A stretch of DNA of 64,000 nucleotides, from the NCBI RefSeq assembly GCF_013377495.2, contig NC_066396.1, forward strand, positions 4,702,501 to 4,766,500, given 5' to 3'. The stretch comes from Cygnus atratus (lineage: Eukaryota > Chordata > Aves > Anseriformes > Anatidae). Shown here piece by piece: positions 11,936 through 24,000 of this stretch. The notes below the pieces were generated by a model. It saw only the letters and a program-made list of their open reading frames with translations. It searched no databases and was not told where the DNA came from. The first letter of the stretch is position 1. Every line of letters starts with the position of its first letter. Position numbers and translations under genes: made by a program.

Positions 11936-14299
11936 GTTTAATTGAATGCCTGCAAGTATTATTAGTGTCAAACACCTCTGCTTTTCCTATTCATATATAT
12001 GCAACTCCCTATTTATTTATTTATTACATATCTAGTAATTTGTTAGAAAAAATAGACAAAGGAACCATTTTTTTTTATTTATTTATTTTTATTTTTTATT
12101 TTTTTACTTCATGACTCATTCTTAGTGGTACCTACATAACTGCTGAGGTTAAAACCCAGTTTTAGGAGACAATTAAGGTGAGATTCAGCTTACAAACTAG
12201 GGTATCAAAATGTAAGAGACTGAAATAAATTTGTCTACAGTTCTTTAGAAATGTGCTTCTGGTAACATTCACCCCTGTAGTCATTGGAAATCTAGTCAGT
12301 GTAGTAAATGGACCCTACAGACATTCATCTCACTGAATGTAGATGTCTACTTTAGACCAGGCTGATTAGATCTCTAGACTCTATGGAATACTTTGAGATT
12401 TTATACTGTCCTCCACACATAGCACCTATGGCCATTCAAAACGCTTGGAGATCCAACTGGCAAATATTACATGGGATGTACAGGAGACTGTAATCAACTG
12501 GAGATCATGCATTATGCCCTAGGACATCTCAAAGGGTACTTGATATTTAAGTTAAATCTACTACCTCATGTCCTCGACAATAATGGGAGCTTGAACACTT
12601 AGGTCTCATTTAGAGTTCTATGTACTGATATCTGAATTTAACTGCCTTAATCAACAAGTTGAATCTTACATGTGGTTGGACCTGGAAATTAAAATCAGAA
12701 TTGAGGAGAATCTATGCGTTTCACCTATATGGTTTGCATCAAATGGATTTTGCTGATATTTCTAAAAATAAATTTGTTTTCAGTTTTAAAGATTAGTTGA
12801 AAGTATAGGGATGCCTTCTGAGGAGAAGGACTACTTAAAGGAAGGATTTGGAAATCTGAAAGAGAAAATAGAGGAATGAAAAAGAACAAATGAAAATGGG
12901 AGACAAAAGAGGAAGACAAAAGAAAAATCTAGAAGGAAAGAGAAATGGATGAATAAATATTACCTTGTTGCCAACCTGGACAACCTAATTTGGGTTTCAC
13001 ATATTCTCACACAAATGTCTGAGTTTGCTGTGGTGCCTCTACCTGGTCATGTATTACATCTCTGTTATGCGGCAACTAGGTGAAGATGCCCTTAAGTTTC
13101 CTGAAGTACAAGTAGCTCTAATAGCATTTGTCAGGAAAGTTCTGATGGGAAACAAAGCACACTGTGAGGCTCTGGAGAGAGCCCTGAAATGCACCTCAGG
13201 AGTGAAACTGAAACTGAAATCCATCTATCCCCATTTGTCATTGTGAGTGAGTTAATGGCCTGCTCTGCCTGATGCACAGCAGCAGACAAGCCTCTTTGAT
13301 TTACTGATTATACGGGTGATTTCAAACCACATACACTGCTACATAACAATATGGACTCTCCCTTCCCCCTCTAGCCATTTCTGGCTTCCTGCTGAGACAT
13401 GATTTCCTTTGATTAACTCCTCAAGTTTAATTGTAAAATGGAAACAGAAACATAAGACACATAATCTATTTGATTGAGAAAAATACAGAGCAACTTTTGG
13501 ATGGGAGAGGAAAATTTCCATGTCCTGTCCTTTTCAGTTCAGCCAGAAGCATGTAGGATTGTAGAAGAAAAGGACAACAAAGTGAATCCTCAGAGGATTA
13601 AATTCATTCTGGAAAACCTTTTCCAGTGCTTCATTGCCTTCCAACACCACAACCTATGGCTACTTTTCCCATCTGCTATCTATTGCTTCCAGAAAGAGCA
13701 CAGGAATGTCACTTGTAACTCCGATCAAGAAGGTTGTTAGCAGACCCCTTCTCTGCTTTGCCTTCCCCAAAATAAACAAGCCCAGCTACTAAGCTTCTTC
13801 TTGCAGGCCATGTAACCCAGGACCCTGATCATCTTCATCACTCACCTCTAAACCTACTCTAGTGTTTTTGCTATCCTTCTGATGAACCCCAAACCCTACA
13901 TAATACTTGATACATAATACTTAAATTGCCCTTAAACTTAGTAATTGGCTGAATTTTTAGAGGCCTTGCAAGAAAAGAAAAAAAGTCTTAAGAATAGAGG
14001 AATGGAGGATAATTGAAAGAGACTTCTGAATGTAACTGATGCCAGAGATCCATCTAAATACAGTTTGAATAAAAAATAAGTTAATCAGAGACAAATATCT
14101 TTGCAAGATGTTGATGAAGAAAAATACTTTTTTTTTTTTTTTAATGTATCAACAAAACAAAACAACAACACACAGTAGCAGTTTTATCTGCTGTTCATGA
14201 TTCCAGTAACAGGTCTATAAAAATCATTTGGGAGGAAGGAGAAAGCTTGAAATAAGAATCATGCATGTGCTAAATCACCTAGAAATGTACTGCAACAGC

Positions 14300-14800
14300 T
14301 TTCTGAGTAATAAAAGCATGTTGGAATTTTAATGCCTTTCTCAGTTCAGTCTGTTTTTTTACAAAACGGCTTTAATTGGCCAAGGAGATTTCTGAAGAGA
14401 TGGGTTAAAATCTGTGAATAGCATATAAAATTGCTGTTTAGATTTTCTGAACTGTCACATCATATCCTAGCATGAAAGTAAACTTTTGCACTTTCTTATA
14501 AATCTTGAATTGCATTATAACACAGCTCAACATTATTCAGTATCAGCTTCCTCCCCCCGCCCCCCCCCCAGTCTTCTTTTCATTGTATTTATTTATTTAT
14601 ATCCTGATAATAACATCCTTGGGGGCATTGTATAGGCAAGACATGTATCTTGGCCTCCCCCTTTCCCCAGGAGTGCAATTGCCTTGCGGTAATTATAAGA
14701 TGTCGTATGTTATTATGAAGGTGCCTTATTGCTTAAACACATCAGGGATATCTGATAACGTAATTACTTCACCTTATAAAACTATTATAAATCATGCATG
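14300..14800. other. Possible conserved non-coding stretch
   Basis: The segments around 14305-14420 (AAACGGCTTTAATTGGCC) and 14680-14800 (GATAACGTAATTACTTCACC, AATCATGCATGG) are balanced, free of simple repeats and rich in homeodomain-, CREB- and POU-like words. They are separated by a poly(C)/TTTA patch. This texture resembles vertebrate conserved non-coding elements. It is an impression only, since conservation cannot be judged from one sequence. Confidence 0.2.
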
Positions 14801-15159
14801 GGGAACATTTTTTTTTTTCATTGCAAAGCTGTCTGAAGAATTATCATATTGCATGGAATGGGAATATGCTGGTATGGCTAGCATTGTGTTCCCTTAGCCC
14901 TTGGAAGGCAATGGGAATATTAAAATAAAATATTTAACATGAATGATTAAACAAAACACATTCAGAAAGCATGGCTCCATTCTAAAGGTCTAGAAGAACA
15001 GATTATCATCTTAGTGTATTCTGCACTTGTGCCTTCTGAGGCATGAATAGCATCTGGAGAATTTCTGTTTCTGTTTTTTTTTTTTTTTTTTCCTTGACTT
15101 TCCTCTTTCCTCCTTCTCCTCTCCAGTTTTCCTGAGTGCAGTATAATTGTTCTAAAAGC

Positions 15160-15345
15160 AAATCAATAAGCACTTGAAACATTGGCCATTGTACAAAGAA
15201 TTGTGCTTCTATTGCCCATCACTTTAATAACATCTAATGACTATTTCTCCCTCTTTCAGCCTCTGAGGTTTCTCAGCACTTTATTGATCAGGGCTTGTGA
15301 CAGAGTTCTGATTATAATTAAAAATCATCAATGGGCAAACAGAAA
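15160..15345. other. Possible conserved non-coding stretch
   Basis: A repeat-free segment contains paired words: ACATTGGCCATTGTACAAAG (SOX-like ACATTG and CATTGT within a TTGG box), TTTATTGATC and AATCATCAATGG. No open frame of note is present apart from a 62-codon shadow. The texture suggests a regulatory element, but there is no direct evidence. Confidence 0.2.
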
Positions 15346-16433
15346 GCACTTCTACTTAGCAATAAACTGAACGGATAATCACTAGGTTAGGTGATGTGAC
15401 CACAAAATATTTCCAATAATATCAGCTAGAGAATAATTGAAAGTCACTTGATGAGTCAGAATTCAGTAGGACTTTACTGAATCTTAGATAAAGGCTTTTG
15501 TGTCCTAAGAAAATAACAAGTGTTATTGATCTAAATCAAGCTCTTCCACATTCGAGTTTCCTAATTACCACAGTGAAAGAATTTCTGAGATTTTTGGCCT
15601 GAAGGTGGCAATATACACTTCCAGGATTCATTCAAAAAAATCCAAGAGTAGATCTAATACCATGATGGGCAACTGTACAGACTAGAAGAAACCAGGAAAA
15701 GATCCTCTTTGTATATTCTTGGTAGTTCACACACATCTGGTGGCATAACAAAGATTACTTTCCTTGAGGTCAGTTCAGCATTCACTTAGTAGTTGCATCC
15801 AGTTGTGCACATTATAGAAAGAGGAGTTAATTTCTAGACGAGGCAGTGTGTAATGACTCCTACGAAACTCTCCAGTAAATCTAGGATCGAGTTAAGTAGA
15901 AGAAGAACTATTACAAGGCCACAGTTAGACAGAGAAGACAAGTGTAAGCATCAGTCTGAGTTCTTGGATTTGGAGCACAAACATCCCCAGGAGGACTCTT
16001 ACAAAATTTAAGTATAAATTTAATTGATAAAGATAACCAGTATTTACCCCACTAAACAAATGGAGGCAACCTTGTTTAATGAGAAGGACTGCAGATGAAT
16101 TGTCTAGAGACTTGACCTCTTTTTCTTGTACCAGGTGCTTTATGGTCTTAGAGCTTCTTTTTCTCCATTAACTATGTCCATGCTAACAGTTTGAATATGA
16201 GAAGATAAATCCTGGGTATCCCAATGTGTATTAGTTCTTTTATATCAAATAGTTATTTTTTCTTTCAATTATTTTAGAGGCTGCTTTTTCAGGGCTGGAA
16301 GATCTAAATATTTTCTGTCCTTTCATGCAGAGTCCAACGCTGATTTATAACATGCACCGAGAAAAGCTAAATTTGTCATGATATGCTGAAAAATCTTCTT
16401 ATTCTTCCTAGTTGTTATATTTGAATTATGCTC

Positions 16434-16440
<7 letters not shown>

Positions 16441-16465
<25 letters not shown>

Positions 16466-16530
16466 GCAAGATGGTGCTTTTAATTTTTTTTTTATTTTTT
16501 TTTTATTTTTTTTTTTTTTTACTTTTAATT
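16441..16530. repeat. Poly(A) facing poly(T): inverted simple repeat
   Basis: A run of 25 A (16441-16465) is followed after a 12-base spacer (GCAAGATGGTGC) by about 50 bases of T interrupted by single A or AA residues (16478-16530). On either strand this could fold into an A:T hairpin with a short loop. No retroposon is recognised on either side. Confidence 0.8.
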
Positions 16531-16769
16531 TTATGGCCTGCCCACAGTACTGTATGTCCTCTCCAGTTTGGAAGATGCTTTGGGTAACTCTGGGGAACTG
16601 TGCCAAGGGAATACCATTTTGCACACAACACCTGCAGCCACCCTGGGAAATCATGGTGAGTGCAATCATCTGAATCACCCTTCAAAACATTCATTCTGAC
16701 ATAGCTAAACTTTGTGCTTCAACATAAAAAAACTGCACAAAATAATTTCTTAAAAAGTAGGATGGTCGC

Positions 16770-16788
16770 TTTTTTTTTTTTTTTTTTT
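16770..16788 (+). repeat. Poly(T) tract with GAGAGGGAAG flank
   Basis: Nineteen T are followed by GAGAGGGAAGAGAAAAT. The poly(T) at 58572-58586 has nearly the same right flank, which suggests a shared origin (see findings). Confidence 0.7.
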
Positions 16789-17650
16789 GAGAGGGAAGAG
16801 AAAATATGGTGCATGTTATCTGCCTTAAAATAACCTTTGTGAACTTGGATGAGTTATTTACATAGCCATTTTCAGTTACATAAAAAGAAGCCTACTTAAT
16901 TTTAAGTTACTCCATCCTGACTGTTTACCGCACGCTGGTTGGAATCAATGGCCTGCTATCCCTCAAGCTTTCAAAATGTTTCCCTTCTACCTTTGGTGTG
17001 TCCAACTCACTTGGAATGCAAGAGACTTAACCCAGAGCTAACCTGTGCAATCAGCCCAGATCTTTTTGGGGTCTCAACATATTGGAATCATAAAAAGCTG
17101 TTAAGAGTAATACTTGTTATTATAATAACTATAACAACAACAATAAACAACAGATAAAAAAAGCCCATGTAATACACAGTTTCTCAATAGGTTGCTTAGA
17201 GACCCTTTTTTATTGTTATTTGCACATACTAAAATGCAGGTTCTGCAAAATAAGCTGACCACCTTTTTTTCTCTTCTAGATTGTTTAACACACAATTAGA
17301 TATGAAGAGTGCTGTATTTCATTGCTATTGCAGCATTTTGGAAGTGCTTCACTAAGGGATTTTTAATCCTGGTAACAGGCATATGTGTGCATCTGAGCTT
17401 GAAATCTGCCTTCAGGGGCCTCCTCTTTGTCCAGGCAAGTGGTAGAAGTAGCAATGTGCCAGAGCTTCTTGTCAAACAGTTGCTGCACTCTGCTGGTCAG
17501 CCTTGACATGCCACAGAAATCTTGTACTTTGGAAGGTGAGGCAGTAAGGGTATATATGCAAATGTAAAAGTGATATAGAGCAAGCAGTATTGTTTCTTCC
17601 CACACATATTACTAGGAATCCATTTAGCTTTCTATATGGGGCTTTTCTTT

Positions 17651-17684
17651 GTTCATTCATTCATTCATTCATTCATTTATTTAT
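17651..17684 (+). repeat. (ATTC)n/(TTTA)n microsatellite
   Basis: Six consecutive TTCA units are followed by two to three TTTA units. It is an ordinary tetranucleotide microsatellite. Confidence 0.9.
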
Positions 17685-18693
17685 GAGGGTGTGGAGGTGC
17701 AGACTCAGCTGGGAAGGCAGGTTCTCCACGTCTCATGAAAAAAGAAGGATTGCCCCATTGAGTATTATTTCAGGCAAAATTTTGCTCCTGCATCTATCCA
17801 AGATAAGGACACAAGGTTCACAAAAAAGTGCGTGGCAGGACAGCCACATTGTCTTCATATTTCTGTAACTGGGAGATGGAAACTGTGTAAAAGAAGAAAA
17901 AACACACAACTAAATTACCAGTCTCTCACTTCATTTTCCCAAATAAAGAGTTTGTGAAATCAACTAGCCTAAAATCTTCCATAGTACACCGCTTATTTAG
18001 GTACTATTTATGTGTTTGGAAGTTTCTTTCAGCTGAATCCCTGTCTTACTAACTCTTTGTGTTAGAGCTCAAACTAGGAAATGCCCACTGCACACACTGG
18101 ATTGTCTTTCTGTTACTCATGGCAAAGCTACATATGAATGATGCAAAGTTTAAACCGCAGCTAGCACAGTACTATCAACTAATGTTTGCTGTGTCTATAA
18201 GCTCCTGCTGAGTTGAACATGTTGGCTGCTATGTATGCTGCGGAGTTGTTTGCCACCAATTAAAACACATATTGAGAAGAGAAAGTTTGAATACAATAGG
18301 TCAGCAGTGGCTATTCCTCAAGAGACTACAAATCGCTGAGAAGATGCAATACTACTTCTGAATTATTATTTGCCAATATTGCATATTACACAGTGATACA
18401 AAACATCTGTGGTCCCCTATCGACACTGCTGGTTCATTTGGAGAAGACATTTTTGCCTGCATCTTTTTCTTCCTCTTCTCTGAGGAGGTCAGGCATGATC
18501 TACTCCAGTCCAAAATCTGTGAAGCTGCACTAGTCCCATAGTATGACTGAAGTGATAAGGACTGCTAGAGCGATAGACACCAAAAAGGGCAGTTCACTGC
18601 AGTTATCTTAGATCATTATCTTGGGGTTAACTTTATGATGTTATTTTTATCCCCAGACTGCCCACATGTAAGAACAGTACTTTGGTGTTTGTT

Positions 18694-18723
18694 AGTTTAT
18701 TTATTTATTTATTTATTTATTTT
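18694..18723 (+). repeat. (TTTA)n microsatellite
   Basis: About seven uninterrupted TTTA units run into TTTTTCCC. Confidence 0.9.
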
Positions 18724-19644
18724 TCCCGTGTCCAGGAACAGTGTTGCACATTTTCCAGACAAGTATTTTTCACAATAGTTCTGAAATGAATGAAGGACTC
18801 CTTTTACTAACTTTAAGAAAAAGTTATTGATATGTATAAAATATTGCTGAATTCAGATGCTGTTTACAGATACTGTTTTTTTTTTCGTTTGTTTGTTTTT
18901 TTGACTGCCAGATACATTAAGACATGATTGCATTGTGTCTTCCTGTGCTTAAAGAGTTTTGACTTTCAAAGGGGATCAGAACTTAGAAGCTATCTGTGGT
19001 GTAAAACACTTTTATTTACAAAAATATATCACATTTTCTTTGCATCTGTGTGGCTGCTGACCATACAGAATGCCTCTGGAGGATGCTGCTTTATTTAGTC
19101 TCAGATATATTGGCTCATGTCATGGGCAAGCTCCAGTTGGATTACTTACTCTCAATTTGCTGTAGTCAACATCATGCTCCTTCTCAAATAACAGGCCTCA
19201 TTGCTCTGAAGGAAATGAAGATTTGCACCATTACTTTTGCATTGTTCAGCAAATACCTATAAGAGGGCTAATATTCTTCATTAAAAAGTCAGTGACAGCA
19301 AGTGAAGTATGAAAAGAGTAGAAAAGTATAGAGGGAAAGTAGTTGGGATATATATAGTATAAAACTTTCATGACAAGCAAAGTACCGACACCCTGACTAG
19401 CCTGAAGTCAGATGGACTCTACATGAATTTGTCAACATAAAAGTCAGTGCAGCATCAAAGACAAGAGTGACAAGAACATCCTGAACTCACAGCTTAGATA
19501 GGAAGGCTGCTGAGCACCTTCTTTAGGGTCTCTTTTTTCTGTCTTATTTTCTGGATGGTGGAAAGGATTGAAGATCTACAACCTAATTGCATGTCACTGC
19601 AAATACTGAGAAATGAGTCTGACTTTAAACTCCCATGCTTGAAA

Positions 19645-19690
19645 GTCTCTCTTTCTCTCTTTCTTTTTTTTTTTTTTTTTTTTCTTTTTC
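19645..19690 (+). repeat. Polypyrimidine tract (CTCTTT)n and poly(T)
   Basis: CTCT/CTTT repeats lead into about 20 T, then CTTTTTCTCCC. The plus strand is almost purely pyrimidine over about 45 bases. Confidence 0.85.
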
Positions 19691-20499
19691 TCCCTAACCC
19701 TAGTAGATCTAAATCTTAGCACGAATTGGGCGAAGAATATAAAATAAATGTAAAACCCAGGAATCATCCAACTGGAAACTAACAGAGCTGCAACTCAGGT
19801 GAGATTTGGGAGAACTCATTTTCCAGCAAATATTCAGCAAAGCTAAGCATGTTTTCATTATTAAAGCAAGGTAGTTTAGACTATATACCCATGCATGCTT
19901 GTGTCACTTGAAATTAAAGGTGGGTCAAATTACCCAAAAATAATCAGGCTGGTCAGTGAACCACAGGGGCTGGCATTTCCCAGATACCACAAACATTTTC
20001 CCATTCATTTCACTTTCACTTTATTTAAAATAAACTATTTGACATCTAAAATGTCTGGGGTTATTGTAGTTGGAAAAATAACAACATCAACAAAAACACA
20101 TGCAGTGTAAAGTCCTTTCCCTATTCTTGTTTCTCATAACACCCTGTAAAATGACATGTTTTGATTGATATAAACTATTACGACAGACAGGAAGGAAAAC
20201 ATATTAGAATCTGAATAGGGTGCATTGTTGCTGATTGTTCACCCATTACTCTAATACATTGAGTGAACACGTAGTCTTGAAATTGCAATTCACTCTTATG
20301 CATTTAAGCCTGATATAATCCTAAATCTTTCCATTTCTGAGCGTGTTGAACCAGACCCTAATAAAATTACAAAAACTCCTCATTTGTTTAAAATATGCTC
20401 AGAAATAAGTCAAAGGGAGAAGTTTCCTTAAACCCTTTACAAAAGGCCTTCTGAACAGCATAGATGAAATCAAAACTCTGCACAGACACTTCCCTTTGT

Positions 20500-21065
20500 G
20501 GTCTCTAATAAAAATATATTTGTGAATAATCCATAATTAAATGAGAAGAGCATAACATTAATTATTTCACTAGATTGTTAATCAGCAGGGTATTCTGTGC
20601 CCCTCTCTTCCTACTAGCTAACCTGTCAGGGTCTAATAATTGTTGCCATGAATGGGGTTGGGTTAAGGTCCCCGAGGAATGCCAATTCTCTTGTTCCATT
20701 AGTGAGAGCACATATAGATCATTTTCAGTACTAATCTAGGGCTAAAATCAATTATGTCTCTTGTATTTAAAAATTAAATTGACTCACCATGGGAGTAGGA
20801 TAAAGGGAAAAAATACATTCCTCCTATTATGTGTAATTACAATTGTAAAACATTTTCCTTCAAAATGTAATTGCTGCCTATAGAGACTGAAGCTGGAGAG
20901 CTTAAACTGTTTAGCTGACACATTTAGTTGTCTTTCAGGTTTTTCCTTTGGCTTATTTAAAGTGTTGAAACACTCTTGAAGATTTCTCTATTTTAAAGGC
21001 TCTCCGAAACAGCTCAGGGTTTAAGAAAAATGAAAAGACTGAGCAGTGAATTGATTCCATCATCT
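20500..21065. other. Possible conserved non-coding stretch
   Basis: A repeat-free AT-rich block contains many developmental-enhancer-like words: CCATAATTAAATGAG, CATTAATTATTTCAC, TCTAATAATTGTTGCCATGAATGG, AATTACAATTGTAAAAC and AATGTAATTGCTGCC. TAATTA/TAATTG and E-box-like sites recur. This resembles conserved non-coding elements in bird gene deserts. The call rests on texture only. Confidence 0.25.
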
Positions 21066-24000
21066 TATTAAAAAACATGATGAAAAGCATTTATTCTTAT
21101 AGATGATTTATTCTTTTAAACCAAAGAATGATCAACTAAACATAATTCTAAAGTTCCCATTTTCCTAAGAACTGTATATCTTGCTGATTATATCTGGCTT
21201 TTCTTTTCATTATTGTGTTCTTATGAGAACTTCAAAAGTAGTTAATCAATACTGTGCAATATATGTGACCCACCATTCAGGGCCAAGGCTTTAAAGGTTA
21301 CCAAAGACTGTATTATTGGTCCTTTCCTCTGCTGGGCAGAAATACAATGAAGATCACATTGTTCTGCAGGATGGTCATGTAAGATGTTGATTAGATACTC
21401 AACAACTCAGGTGCCATGTAATTCTGGAGTCAGGCTGCAATGCTGTAGCACATTTTATTAGATATTTTTGGTGCTTAAGAGTATTTCATGTTGACCATTA
21501 CTGCCAGGTCTGTGCATAAACCAATTACATATGCTAAAGAACAAGTTTCATACAGAATAAGAAATTGCTGACAAGCAAATTGGACTCCCTTATTTACAGA
21601 TATATATATAGATCTCTGAAGAAATTCTGAATCGTAATTGTACAAAAATCACCTGTGTCACCTGTCACACATATCACATACTAAGAAACTGATTATACGG
21701 GATTTGTAAATTATCAGTGTCTTCCATAAATCTATTGAAAAATAGGAACATGCTTTTGAGGAGAGCTGTATCCCTTTGCTCATTGACATTTATTAAGCTT
21801 TCATTGTTTTTGCCAGCTTAAAAACCCACTGAAGGATAGGATGAATTGTTTGCAGAACTATACACAATAAATGACTCTGTTTTGCATTTTGATTCTTATT
21901 GTATTATTCACCATGTTTTAGTTATATGCATATTATGGATATGAATGGTTATCTGTATAGTTACACCACCTTCCATGATGATGGTTTCTGGACAGCTTAT
22001 TATTCATGTAGTTTATTTGCCATGTTTAGAAATAACCTCTGACCTGTGGATTCTATAACAATTGATTAGCCATTTATTAAGACATCTAAGAATCCATTAT
22101 TCATTCTCTATAAATTATTTATAAATGTACTTCTAATTTGATGTATGACTGCTATATTTAGAGTACATAAATAAGTCAAGAAAGGCGAACTCCTGCAGTG
22201 TCCTAGCATTGATAAGGATTGTATCAATAACCAAGTACAAATCCAATGGGACTTTTAGTCATGAGTTTAAATGAATATTTAACATTGAAACAATGACAAA
22301 TCTGGCCTCAGTTCTTGAGAGCCAACCAGCCAGCTTACTTTACATGTTTTTTAAATTATAGATGTCCATCATTCCCATCACCCTGAGTAGTACAAAACAC
22401 TAACCTTTGATTTGTGTGAAATTAATTCTATGTTTTCCAGGGCATGGCAAATACTATTTCTTCACAAATTTTCTACACAGACATTGCAAGGTATTTATAT
22501 TTTTCTTAATTGTGTGAAAAGGCTGAACAGAATCAACAGCATACTGAAAATCCACAAACCTGGCTTAAAAAACTTTTTTTTTTTTGAGGTTCATGAAGGA
22601 TTAATTAATACAAGAATGAAGTGGCTGTGCAGCTGGGAAGCCAACAAACATTTTGGTGCTCATCTGATTTCCATTCTGTCCTGTCCAGTCTTAACCTGTC
22701 TTCTTCCGGTTCATCATGCAGTCTCAGTCAGAAAACTATGTATTTATCCAAGTTGTTTTCTCACCAGTTCAGACAAATAAACAAACAAACAAATGAATAA
22801 ATAAATTATGTTAATTTCTGTTTTATAAAAATATACCAATTTATATGTAACTGTTAAGAGCAGAGGAAATCTAAGACCCAAGAAGAGATGCTTGCTCTTG
22901 ATGTGGGTATTGGTCTTTAAGAGGTTGTTATGCAAACTGGGACCAGAAGCAAGAAGTTGTGAAGTAGTAACTACAATTTTTTTACATTTTTCCCTTGCTG
23001 TAATTTTTGAAAATAATATGGAGAGAACTCAACATGTTGCAGTAATTTACTTCAGTTCAGGACTAAGGAACATTATAAATAGCAGAAGTAAAGTTGTACT
23101 TTGTAAAAATAATGAATGAATGAAAACAAGTGAACATGATTGTTTGGGGCATCCAGCTTCTAAGTCAGGATGATTTTCATTGCATTTGTGTAAGTGTCTG
23201 GATTCAATAGTATCCATTGCTGTGTGATTTTATTTTTTCAAGGTATATACAGAAATACTGTTTTACTCTGGGGCAAAACCATAGAATGATACTCTCATCA
23301 TTCCTTTTTTCTCTGCCACACCAACGTTGACGAGTCAACACTGAGAATTATACTTGCTTGGACATCATCAAAAATTGTGTAGTTGGTAATTTGAATAGTT
23401 TGTCCTTCGTTATATAGTGCAAGCTAAAAAAATATACTGGACTCACAGAACGTTATCTGGGATATGATTCAAGAACAAGAAAACTCTGTGTTACTTATGA
23501 AAAGAAAAAAAAAGTGACTTTGCAAAGATTATTTCTGTCTTTATACTTCTGTTTCTGGCAGTGTTTCAGTGGCTGAAGTTCAGGTACTACTGTAAATAAG
23601 CATTATTCTGAATACTCACAACTGTAAAGTGACAGAGGTGTTGTAAAGCCCAGTGTAAATAAGAAAGCATCATCACTGCTGAAAAAAACTCATCTTATAC
23701 CAAAAGATAGATGTTAGGAGGCACAACATGCCACTGTTTTGTGCTACACTCCTTACCTGATTATGCCCATTAATGAGACATAAACTGTGAAAAATCAGGA
23801 GGATCAGGAAAGAGGCCAAATACAGAAAGGCTGTGTAAAGTGGTACACCCTCTCCCCCCTCAACCAGAGGTGACCAGCCTATTTCAAATATGACCTACCT
23901 GGGCTTGTGAGACAATAGGGAATATCATACTGCCTCCTCATTCTCTGCAGATAACTGTCAGTCTCCATTACTATCAATATGCAGGTGCCAAAATAGATAT

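Larger units (their letters stand above)
11001..16440. other. AT-rich non-coding DNA
   Basis: No gene is recognised. It includes an exact local duplication (11873-11935), a T/A-rich low-complexity stretch (12068-12107), a purine-rich strand (about 12855-12950), a poly(C)-rich spot near 14551-14570 and an 18-base poly(T) at 15074-15091. Two stretches that read like conserved non-coding DNA are listed separately. Confidence 0.5.
16800..20500. other. AT-rich non-coding DNA with microsatellites
   Basis: No gene is recognised. An (ATTC)n array lies at 17652-17676, (TTTA)n at 18696-18722 and CT-rich/poly(T) at 19650-19690. Short frames (for example 17309-17506 and 19050-19262) have no recognisable features. 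Confidence 0.55.

Noticed and set aside
16439..16694. Minus-strand frame ending in poly-lysine, possibly a retroposed gene with a poly(A) tail
   Set aside because: The lysines come from the T-rich tract, the upstream 50 residues match no protein I know, and the A-rich run is followed by a T-rich run rather than a clean tail.
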